Assembly (NCBI GenBank): GCA_944381365.1 | Contig: CALWKW010000001.1 | Coordinates: 124,001 to 188,000 of the forward strand | Origin: an uncultured Christensenellaceae bacterium | GTDB lineage: Bacteria; Bacillota; Clostridia; Christensenellales; UBA3700 | DNA: 64,000 bases | Direction: 5' to 3' | Part shown: in pieces, positions 30,680-40,700 of the stretch | Numbering within the stretch: the stretch's first letter is position 1 | Layout of the letters: the number at the start of each line of letters is the position of its first letter | Position numbers and translations under genes: made by a program | Notes under the pieces: model-generated | Seen by the model: only the letters and a program-made list of their open reading frames with translations | Told to the model about the DNA's origin: nothing | Databases searched by the model: none

Positions 30680-32410
30680 TCATTCTATCTCTTCAAAGAG
30701 TCTTTCGACATTATCTTTTGTCTTTGCTTTGATTGCAAAATAATATATAAGGCTAATGCTTATGGTGACTACCATATAAATAGCCGATACTGCATATTTG
30801 TTGAGATTTATTACTGTAAAGACAAACGAAACAATCATCGCTACTACACCGCCGAGTCCGCTTACGAGCATAGGGAATAATGTAGCCAAATTGTTGTTTG
30901 TAATCTCTACGATATTTTTCCAATGCACTTTAGGTCTTTTGAGGTCCCTATAAACAGAATATCTGTTGATAGCCGACAAATAGATAATATTGCTGACAAG
31001 TATTGCGACAAAATCTATAATCGTACCGCTACCTGTAAGCATAAATGCTATTGACGACAAAACTATCATGACTATGGAAAGACAATTCGATACTTTAATC
31101 TTTACATCGACAATTTTGTTGAGGTCGACAGGATAAGTCTTGAGCATGAATATGCCCTCTCCTTCTCTCGATATCGCTATCGAAGCAGCTACGCTGCTCG
31201 CTCCCATGAGTTTTATCATAAGTTCGGCAATACCCACCGCTATAAATCCCGCATTGACAGATTCCGCTGCCGAGGCTCCGTTTATTTTTCCTAAGAAAAA
31301 TACAAGAATCGGGGGCAAAAGCGTCATCATGCCTATCTGAATAAACAAAGTGGTATTTTTGAAAATACTCTTGAATTCTCTTTTCATAAGAGCTTTTGAC
31401 GCGTCCAGCTGCACTACGGGTGCATTTGATTTTTTGACGGATACCGCCGCTCCGCTCTCCAACAAATTTGAAGTAAGTCTTTTGTATAAAAGTCCCGCAA
31501 GAAGCGTACCTATAAGAGCAAATCCTGCTACAATACCAAAAAATGCCATGGCATAGCCAAAACTTGACAATGATATGTCGCTTATCATCGACTTTGCCAA
31601 GAAATAGGTATGGAATGAATATCGACCTACTTTGCTGAATGCAGGCAAAATGCTTGCATAAATGTCAGACGCACTTACCTCTTCTCCGTCAGTTGTCGCA
31701 TCGCCGCTGTTTTCTATATCTCCGCTTTGAGAGTCTCCGCTAGGGATATTTTCTGCCGAATTTCCGCTGATCATGAGCATAGGCATATATATTGCCAAAT
31801 AAATTGCCACGACAAAAATTATCACGACAATCGCACCAAATGTAGGATGCTTTTTGAAAAATTTCAAAATAAACATAAGCGGATATGAGAGCAATGCCAC
31901 AAACAATATCGCCATCAAAGGCAATAAAAGAGTGGCTAGCAGCATCATTATAAAATATCCCGCACTCAAAGTCAGACCGCTGGCAATTATAGCCACCGCT
32001 CCCACGATGCACATCGGTATAATTATTACAGCAGAAAAAATCAGCTCATATATGAGAATTACTATAAGCTTTGCCCAAAAAATCGTGATGTTTTTTAATG
32101 GCAAAGTAAACAAAAACTCATTGTCTTTGCTAAAATACATTATATTTACATAGGCAAACAACCCTAAAAATACCGTTATTACCTGAGCTGACAGGAATAT
32201 CGTAGACAATACTTCATCAAGATAATTCAGATTTACGGCTTCTTTGATGAGGCCGTATGCCCCCACCACTCCCAACACGACAGGAATACCCAGACATACT
32301 ACCAAAGCTACCACTGTGATAATATATTTTCTTTTTTCCTTTTCATCGGCAAAAGTAGGTTTGAGTGTATTTTTTATGAGCTGTTTTGTTAAACAGGCAA
32401 AAGAATTCAT
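30680..32410 (-). CDS. ABC exporter permease, ABC-2-like
   Basis: A 576-residue membrane protein with about twelve predicted hydrophobic helices arranged as two halves (about 28-210 and 285-560), separated by an exported or cytosolic S/G/D/E-rich loop (about 215-260). I do not recognise a characterised family; it resembles putative ABC-2 permeases that occur next to a single ATPase gene. The gene follows the ATPase by 11 bp, so the two form an exporter of unknown substrate. Near the rarA-ruvX housekeeping genes nothing suggests the cargo. Confidence 0.75.
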   Translation of the reverse strand: MNSFACLTKQLIKNTLKPTFADEKEKRKYIITVVALVVCLGIPVVLGVVGAYGLIKEAVNLNYLDEVLSTIFLSAQVITVFLGLFAYVNIMYFSKDNEFLFTLPLKNITIFWAKLIVILIYELIFSAVIIIPMCIVGAVAIIASGLTLSAGYFIMMLLATLLLPLMAILFVALLSYPLMFILKFFKKHPTFGAIVVIIFVVAIYLAIYMPMLMISGNSAENIPSGDSQSGDIENSGDATTDGEEVSASDIYASILPAFSKVGRYSFHTYFLAKSMISDISLSSFGYAMAFFGIVAGFALIGTLLAGLLYKRLTSNLLESGAAVSVKKSNAPVVQLDASKALMKREFKSIFKNTTLFIQIGMMTLLPPILVFFLGKINGASAAESVNAGFIAVGIAELMIKLMGASSVAASIAISREGEGIFMLKTYPVDLNKIVDVKIKVSNCLSIVMIVLSSIAFMLTGSGTIIDFVAILVSNIIYLSAINRYSVYRDLKRPKVHWKNIVEITNNNLATLFPMLVSGLGGVVAMIVSFVFTVINLNKYAVSAIYMVVTISISLIYYFAIKAKTKDNVERLFEEIE

Positions 32411-32421
32411 AAACTCACCTC

Positions 32422-33213
32422 TTATTCCGTAAATTCGTCTTCGCTTTCGTTGTTTTCAGAAAACTGTATGGTTTCTTTATCGTTTTGAGTAACTGATATA
32501 AAGAAATCTTCAAGGCTGTTTTCTCTGTCTTTTGCTCTGATTTCTTCCATGCTTCCGCTTATGAGAAGATGACCTTTGTCGATAATAGCAACTTTATCGC
32601 AAAGTTTTTCCACTACTTCTATTATGTGAGAAGAGAAAAATACGCTGTTTCCCTCTTTGCAATGCTCTTTCATAAGCTCTTTAAGATTATATGCCGACAT
32701 AGGGTCAAGTCCCGTCAAAGGTTCGTCAAGTATCCAAAGCTTGGGATTGTGAATCAATGCTCCTATTACACATACTTTTTGTTTCATACCATGAGAAAAA
32801 CTGCTCAAAGGTTTGTTCTGCGAATCAGTCAAAGAAAACAATTCGAGATATTTTTTGCTTCTCTCTTTTCTATCGTTGACTCCTACTCCGTATATATCAG
32901 CCATAAAATTGATATATTCGTTTGCCGTCATGCTTTCATACAAAAAATGATTATCCGGCACATAACCGATATTTTTCTTTGCTTCCACAGGATTGTCATG
33001 CAGATTGTATCCGCATATATTTATGCTGCCCTCTTTGTATGGCAAAGCTCCCGTAATACATTTTATAGTAGTACTTTTACCGGCACCGTTTGGTCCCAAG
33101 AATGCATACAGTTCGCCCTCTTTTACTTCAAATGATAAGTCTTTTACAGAATAATTTTCGTTTCCTCTGTATTTTTTGCTTAAATTGTTTATGCTTAAAA
33201 TTGAATTTGACAT
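32422..33213 (-). CDS. ABC transporter ATP-binding protein
   Basis: Nucleotide-binding subunit pairing with the downstream permease. The 263 residues have Walker A GPNGAGKST, Q-loop region NIGYVPDN, a variant signature SFSHGMKQKV (canonical LSGGQ-type), Walker B LWILDEP and a switch His in SSHIIEV; the C-terminal 30 residues are acidic. This matches the ABC-2-type exporter ATPases (drug or antimicrobial peptide efflux). AAAAGGAG precedes the ATG. Confidence 0.92.
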   Translation of the reverse strand: MSNSILSINNLSKKYRGNENYSVKDLSFEVKEGELYAFLGPNGAGKSTTIKCITGALPYKEGSINICGYNLHDNPVEAKKNIGYVPDNHFLYESMTANEYINFMADIYGVGVNDRKERSKKYLELFSLTDSQNKPLSSFSHGMKQKVCVIGALIHNPKLWILDEPLTGLDPMSAYNLKELMKEHCKEGNSVFFSSHIIEVVEKLCDKVAIIDKGHLLISGSMEEIRAKDRENSLEDFFISVTQNDKETIQFSENNESEDEFTE

Positions 33214-33244
33214 ATTTACTCCTTTTTAGGATTAGTATACATTG

Positions 33245-33273
33245 ATTATACATAAAAACCAAACTCAAATCAA
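33245..33273 (-). promoter_or_regulatory. Promoter of the ABC exporter operon
   Basis: TTGATT (33268-33273), 17-bp spacer and TATAAT (33245-33250). Predicted start near 33238 gives a leader of about 25 bases with RBS, unlike the leaderless promoters nearby. Confidence 0.75.
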
Positions 33274-33316
33274 TACCTCTATATTGCAATTAATAATATT
33301 TTCTTGCAAAACTTAC

Positions 33317-33345
33317 AAAAAAAAAGAGCGAATATCTATCCGCTC
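33317..33345 (-). terminator. Terminator after rarA
   Basis: GAGCG/CGCTC stem (33326-33330 with 33341-33345) followed by a nine-base U-run on the minus-strand transcript, shortly after the rarA stop. Confidence 0.85.
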
Positions 33346-33369
33346 ATCTTTATCTTTTGATTTTTACTA

Positions 33370-34677
33370 CTATTCAGGTCTTTTGTTTTCTTGTTTGTTT
33401 GCCTTGATTTCTTTTGCTCTTACAAGATATTTTTCAAATCCGTTCTGAGAAGGAATATAAAATTTTTCGCTCTTCAATGAATCAGGCAAATATTGTTGGT
33501 CTACCCAACCTCCGAAGTCGTGAGGATATTTATATCCTCCGATTTTTTGCACCTTATAATTTGCATCTCTAAGATACATAGGCACTACATCGTCTTTTTT
33601 CTCGGATACGATTTTTTCCACTGCGTATTTTGCGACTACCACACTGTTTGATTTTGGTGCTTCGCACACATAAATTATCGCATTAAACATAGGAATTTTG
33701 CCCTCAGGCAATCCTATATTCTGAAAAGCCGTCATTGCCGAAACGGCAACCACCAAAGCCTGAGGATCTGCCATGCCGACATCTTCACTGCTATGAACAA
33801 TGAGTCTTCTGAATATGAGCATAGGGTCGCAACCTGCCTGAAGAAGTCTTTCTGCCCAATACAATGCAGCATCGCTGTCACTACCTCTTAAAGACTTGCA
33901 AAATGCAGAAATCATATCATAGTACATACTTTCGTCTATACTCATTGACTTCTTTTGAGAAGATTGCTCTGCGACAGTCAGATTGACATCTATCACGCCA
34001 TCTTTATTCGGAGAAGTACTCATACAAGCAAGCTCTAAAGCATTGAGTGCATTCCTCAAATCGCCATCGCTCGCCCATACAAAATGATTGTATGCGTCAT
34101 CGCTGACTTTCAGATTATAGTTTCCAAGTCCGTTTTCTTTGTCATTGACTGCTCTTATGAGAGTCTTTTTTATATCGTCATCGCTCAAAGGCTTGAATTC
34201 GAATATCCTGCATCTCGAGACAATAGCTCTTGTCATGGAGACAAAAGGATTTTCCGTGGTCGAACCTATAAAAATGATATCGCCCTTTTCTATTGCTTCG
34301 AGCATACAATCTGACTGAGCCTTGTTCCACCTGTGACACTCGTCAAGCAAAAGATATGTCTTTATGCCATATCTTTCTTTTTCATTTTTTGCATCCTCGA
34401 TGATTTTTTTTGCATCGGATATGCCTGACGATACAGCATTGAGCTGTACAAAATTTGAATGAGTAGTGTTGGCAATAATATGAGCAAGAGTGGTCTTTCC
34501 ACAGCCGGGAGGACCATAAAAAATACAACTTCCCAAAGTATCCGTCAATATTGCTCTTCTCAAAAGACTGTTTTTGCCGACAATATGACTTTGACCTACA
34601 AATTCGTCAAGCGTCTTTGGTCTCATTCTTTGTGCCAAAGGGGCATTATCCTTGTTGATAATATCAAATAAATCCAT
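33370..34677 (-). CDS. rarA: Replication-associated recombination protein A
   Basis: AAA+ ATPase of the RarA/MgsA/WRNIP1 family acting at stalled replication forks. The 435 residues include Walker A GPPGCGKTTLAH, Walker B LLLDECHRW, IGSTTENPF, and the C-terminal tetramerisation region with EDVGMADPQAL and PHDFGGWVDQQYLP. The gene has no downstream operon partner. Upstream, TATAAT ends six bases before the ATG; an AAAGG run lies upstream of that hexamer and would not be in the transcript, so the mRNA is probably leaderless. Confidence 0.95.
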   Translation of the reverse strand: MDLFDIINKDNAPLAQRMRPKTLDEFVGQSHIVGKNSLLRRAILTDTLGSCIFYGPPGCGKTTLAHIIANTTHSNFVQLNAVSSGISDAKKIIEDAKNEKERYGIKTYLLLDECHRWNKAQSDCMLEAIEKGDIIFIGSTTENPFVSMTRAIVSRCRIFEFKPLSDDDIKKTLIRAVNDKENGLGNYNLKVSDDAYNHFVWASDGDLRNALNALELACMSTSPNKDGVIDVNLTVAEQSSQKKSMSIDESMYYDMISAFCKSLRGSDSDAALYWAERLLQAGCDPMLIFRRLIVHSSEDVGMADPQALVVAVSAMTAFQNIGLPEGKIPMFNAIIYVCEAPKSNSVVVAKYAVEKIVSEKKDDVVPMYLRDANYKVQKIGGYKYPHDFGGWVDQQYLPDSLKSEKFYIPSQNGFEKYLVRAKEIKANKQENKRPE

Positions 34678-34683
34678 AATTTG

Positions 34684-34713
34684 ATTATATCCTTTTATAC
34701 CCCTTCAAGTCAA
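34684..34713 (-). promoter_or_regulatory. rarA promoter, leaderless arrangement
   Basis: TTGACT (34708-34713), 18-bp spacer and TATAAT (34684-34689), with six bases to the ATG at 34677. Confidence 0.78.
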
Positions 34714-34733
34714 TGATATTTATCCAATAATAT

Positions 34734-37700
34734 TTATCTGAAAGATACTATTATTTCGCATTTTCCTTTGTCTTCCTGAAGTTTTAGCGACATGTCGCCC
34801 TTAAAGCAAATTCCGTCCGACTTTATGAGATTTTCTCTTCCTTTTGAAAAAAGTATGTTGTATATAGTACCTTTATATCTGTATACGAGTTTTGTACCTT
34901 CCCAATCTCTTAACTTTGGTTTTGAAAATACAATACAGTTTTCTATAATGCTTATACCAAGAAAATCTTTTATAATAGTATCATACAATATCGATGCCGA
35001 GCCAGTGTACCAGCTCCACCCCATTCTGCCATAATTGTCTTTGTTGGTATAAATATCGCCGGCAAGCACATAAGGTTCGCCCATATAAGAGCTGACAAGA
35101 TTTGATTTTTGTCCTCTTGAAATAGGATTGAGCATATTGAGCAAATCGTTGCAATCCAGCTCTACTCCGTCTTTTACAATTTTTTCGTCAAGCATCGCCA
35201 AAGCTTTTACATACCATACAGAAGCATGAGTATATTGTCCTCCGTTTTCTCTTACGCCTTCGGGATAGGAGGATATATAGCCGTAATAATGTTGTTTTGT
35301 CTGAGGCGGATACAACAATTTTATTATATTGTATTCGTTGTCTATCAACAAGCTTACCTTTTTCAATGCACTTCTTTGATTTTGCTTGGACGATATATTT
35401 GCAATGACGCTCCAGCTCTGACACAATATATCATACATAAAATGAGGACAATTTTGAGTGCCAAGCAGCTCTCCGTCATCTGTAGTCGCTCTCATAAAAT
35501 ATCCGTCTTTGAAAGCTTTATCCAATGCTTTTTGAAGTCTTTCTATGTGAGTAAGATACTCTCTTCTTTGTTCAAAATCGACATATTTCAAGAATTTTCT
35601 CAAGACATAGACGCAAAACATACTAAGCCATATGCTTTCGCCTTTTTCTCTCATACCGATTTCGTTGATAGCATCGTTCCAATCTCCACCACCTATCAAC
35701 AATAATCCGTTTTGTCCATATTTTAAAGTGCTGTCAATCGCCCTTTTGATATGATTAAATACGCTTTCGCCCATTTTGCTGATTTGAGGCACTTCGAGCC
35801 TTGATTCTTCCTGAGGATTCAATGGCGAAGATATAAGATATTTTACTCTTTCTTCAAGCAATGACTTATCTCCCGTATGCTCCACATACTCAAATACCAA
35901 AAGCGGCAAAAACAACTTGTCATCGCTGATTTGCGTCCTCACTCCGAATCTTTGAGGGTGCCACCAATGCTGTACATCTCCTTCGAGATATTGATGCTCT
36001 GCACAAAGCAAGATATGATTTCTCACTCTTTTGCTGTCCATATAAAGCATTGTGAGATTGTCCTGAAGCTGATCTCTGAATCCTATTGCTCCGCCTGCTT
36101 GATAATATCCGCACTTTCCGTTTATTCTCGAAGACACGACTTGATAAGGCAACCATTTGTTGAACAAAAGATTGAGATTTTTGTCTTTTGAACATAGTTC
36201 AAACTTGTTGAGCTCTTTGAATTCACACAATGTTTCCTCTATATAATCATTTATTCTCGTCATATCGATTTTTGATATAAAATCATAGCTGTTGCTGATT
36301 AATATCGACAATTCGGATATTTTTTTGTCGCCGACTTTTATTCTTATCGCATGAGAAGGCTCATAATGATTTGATTTCGTTTCGCTAAGTCTTATGTCAT
36401 TGTATATTCCATAAAGATTGGACTTATCCCACAACAAATCGCTCGGCTTGTTTGTGCGGATATAAACGATTTTGTTGTTCAGAGCATTTGTGATTTTTAT
36501 CGTATGCGAATCTATCTGTTCGTCAAAGAGCATATCGAGTCTCGGCAAATCTCCGAGCATTGCATTCAGTCTGAATATTATCTCCCTTTGACTTTTTGAA
36601 GATTTTGACAAATTTATATTGATTGCTTTTGCTTTGCCTTTTGAAATTATGCTTTCAGTGAGCTCATACTCTATACCGTTGATGTTCCCTCTAAAAGTAG
36701 TTTTTCCTACAGAATGTTTGACAAAACCGCCTTTTACAAGCCTGTTTATTCTTATCAAAGACTTATCGAATAGATAAATTTCTTCGCACGGATTATCATA
36801 TATAGGATTGTTTTCCCATATGCTCGCACGAGATAGATTGCTGTTTTCAAAATAATCAAATCCGCCACCGTTTGTAGTGATTACAAAACCGCCATATTCG
36901 CCGCATATTACATTCGAATAAGGAAGCAATGGCGATTTTTTTATTATATAATCTCCGTTTTTGTCAAATCCGCCATCTCCGCATTCTCTTTCTATTTCTG
37001 CATTGCAATATCCATACAAAATATTGTTTTGAACACTGTTTTTTATATCGTCAAGTTTTGGCAGAACAATGTTCAGTTCTGATGTGATTTTTTCTCCTTT
37101 CTTAGGTTTTTCGTCAATGACGATAAAAGCATTGAGCTTTATCAAGTCCAAAGTGCTTTGCTCTACTCCGTTTGTCTCCAAAAATTTTATTTGTTGAAGC
37201 TTTAGTATATCTCCTACTCCCGTTATGTCGACAAAGGATTTCAGCATACTCTGACTATCGCCTGTCTTTAATTCATAGGCGATTACAAGATTGAATTTTA
37301 CAGATGCCATATTGAGATAAATTGTAGTATAGACAATATTTTTCAGCATATCGTCCTGATTGTAATAGACAAAATATATATATTTTGTGTTTTTATCCAA
37401 TCCCATAGGAAGCACATCCTGATAGTTGTTGCCTATCTCAACTAGTTGTTGTCTGTCATATTTTTTGTACAAGACATTTGTACCTATTCTGCAAATCAAA
37501 TCGCTTATTTTATCGTTGATTTGATACTTATAGGTCTTCGACAAAAGCGTGAGCCTTGCACTTTCGTATGCATATTTTACAAAATCTTGCTTTTTGCATT
37601 CGCTGAGTGAGCTTTTCAGCGAATTGATATCTGTATCAAAAAACTTTATACAATAAATATCCTTTGAAGAATATGGTGCTATCTCTACTTCTCCTACAAA

Positions 37701-40700
37701 TCCTAGACACGCATTGAGGACATCGCCTATACTTACCGACTTAGCTTCTTTATTATCGAATATTATAGGATTTTCAAATCCTCTTTCTCGTCCTATAAAG
37801 TTGCGAATATTGCTCTCGTATCTTATCTTGTCAGCTCCCAATACCGTCAACGAAGAATAGCAATCTCCCAAAAATTGTCTCGATTGTCTTCTTGCTATCA
37901 AAGAATCCAATGACAGACAATATGAAGTCGAAACAAACATATCGGCAAAAGCAGGATGAGCAAATGCTCCGCCAAAATCTGCCAATGCTATATCCTCGCA
38001 AAAACCGCACATATATTTTTTCGTATAATTTTCTTTGTTGTATATTGTAATTTTTCTTATTTCGCAATTTGAATTTTGCGGAATATATACAGTCATCTTG
38101 CAATTTTTGTCAAGATTTTCAAATACGCTTTCATAAGGTCTGAAAGAAAATGTGCATCTGTCTCTTCTGAAAGGGGCAAAAGTGGGAGAATAAAGCTCTT
38201 TATCGTCTTTTATATAGAAAAATCCTCCCTGATTTTTGTACGGATCGCCCAAAAATCTGTTGAGATATTTGCCTTTTGAAAAACAATATCCGTTTCCAAA
38301 CGAATCCGTAACAGATGAAAAATGTCCGTTTGACATAACATTGACGATAGGAAAGCCTTTGCACTCTCCGCCGTATTGATAGCAATTCTCTTTTGCTTCT
38401 TCATACACAAAATCGCTTTTTTGTGCATTTTTTGTCTTGTATTCAGGCATTTTTGTTTCTAAAAGCAACTTCCCGCTCTGCATGCTTTCATCACTCATAA
38501 AAAGTCGTACAAAATAGTCGTCATACAACACATTGATTATACTGCACAATGTCATGCCCTGATGATGCGACATAAGACTTGCCACAATATCTTCTCCCTT
38601 TGTCATATCCAAAGCTTCATACATACCCATAGAAGAAAGCATTTTTTTGTCGATAAGGCTGCGAATGTTTTCCATAGACTCTTTTGGTGCATACTTTAGT
38701 GACAGCATTGTAGAATAAGGACTTATGACGCATCTGTCATCAGCTGACCTAAGACTTAAAGTGCCGATACCGAATGCTTTATATTTGTAATGATTGTCTT
38801 CATTGAATTCGTAATAACCGCTTTCGCTTATACCCCAAAGTTTGTTGCACTTTGTATTTATCATTATCTTTACCGCATTTTTTATGCTTTTTGTCAAAAG
38901 ACTTCCCTCACAATCTGACAAGAATATCTGAGGCATGAGATATTCAAATGCCGTACCTGACCATGACACGAGAGTATTGCCCTTTATGTTTACGATATTT
39001 TTTGCAAGACCTTCCCAATATTTTGTATCGCTTCTAAGACAACTTGCCACATAACAAAGAATTCTCGATTCGCTTGCAAGCATGTCATAGTGTCCTTTAA
39101 ATTTATTATCCTGTCGATTATATCCGATAAAAAACTTTCCTTTTTCGCTATCAAACAATTTGTCAAAATCCACCTCATCCAGCATATCGCAAATTCTTGA
39201 ATATAATTTCAAATCATAATCTTTTACGAATTGCTTTGCCACAACAAGGCATGCCAAAAAATTGCCGCTGTCCACGCTTGACACAAAATACGGCGGCAAA
39301 GCTTCGTGCGTAGCTAAAGAATACCAATTATAAAGATGTCCGTGATATTTTTTAAGACTTTCGATAAGCTCGATTGACTTTTCTAAATCAGCCACACATT
39401 CTTCTATCGATTTTCTGCCGATTTTATATTCCGCTATATGCGACAACAAAGCAAATCCTATATTTGTGGGCGAAGTAAAATTGTTGGCTTGTTTGTTGGG
39501 AAAAGCCTGATAATTATCACATATAAGACAATTTTCCTGCAAATTGCTCTCAAAATATCTTGAAGTCTTTTCTGCAATGCTTTTTAAAAGCTTTTTATCG
39601 CTTTCACTGAGTTCTATACTTTTTTGAGTAGATTTATATGTGAAATACAACGCATTTGCAAATAGTACAAATATACCCGCATATACCAATACCGCTATAT
39701 CAAAAAATGCTATTGCTATCAATACCATTACAAACACAGACGGAAAAATTATCGCAATATGATTTTTGAAAGTTCCTGCTTTTTGCGAAGAATAAAATGT
39801 CTTCCAATCAAGCAAATTTTTTCTTGCGAATACAGCCTTAAAAATCGTCTTTAGCCAAAGCCATACAGAGCTTAAGGCAAAAAAAGGAAACATTATAAAA
39901 TCATATATAGTGCAAGCAATCTCTTTTGACAATGCTTTCAACACATATCTCATTCTTTTGTCTTTGTTCAAAGAATTGAGACATAATCCGTATCTTATGA
40001 GATATACGCCTATAAAAGTTATGCCAAACGGCAACAGGAGCATTAGATTTTTTGTCCATAATAGAGCAATCAACAATACAAAATTCAATACAGGAAGTAT
40101 TGTCTTTAGGATATTGTATGAAATCACATATTTATAAAAAGGTTGTTGCACTTTTTTAGAAAAGACATAAGGCATAAGAAGTATATCTCCCCTTTGCCAT
40201 CTGTTTTCTCTCATAATATGACTTGCAAAATTTTTGGGAGCATCTTCATAGGTAGGAATAGCCAAACTTCCCGTAGACAAAATCGCTCCTTCAATGATGT
40301 CGTGACTCAATACTCTGTTTTCAGGCAAAGCATTATCCAAAGCCGAATAATAATCCTTCAGTCTGTATATACCTTTTCCGCAATAAATACTGTGAGCGGA
40401 TATTTTATAGTAAAAATCTCCATAAAAACAATATGAATCCACTCCGCTGTTTTCCATATACTGCTTTGACCAAATCGTAGACAAAGACGACATTCTGTAT
40501 TTTGCATCGAATGTCATAAGAGAATACTTTTTGTTCAAGGGATGAAGCATTGTATTTACGGCCTGACTCAATGCTCCCGGCATGAGAATATTGTCATCAT
40601 CCAAAAGCACTACAAATTCTGGTGTTTTTTGAATTTTTTGCACATAGAAAAAAGATGAAAAATCATTGTTTGTCAATGCACGATTCAAGGCATTGATTGC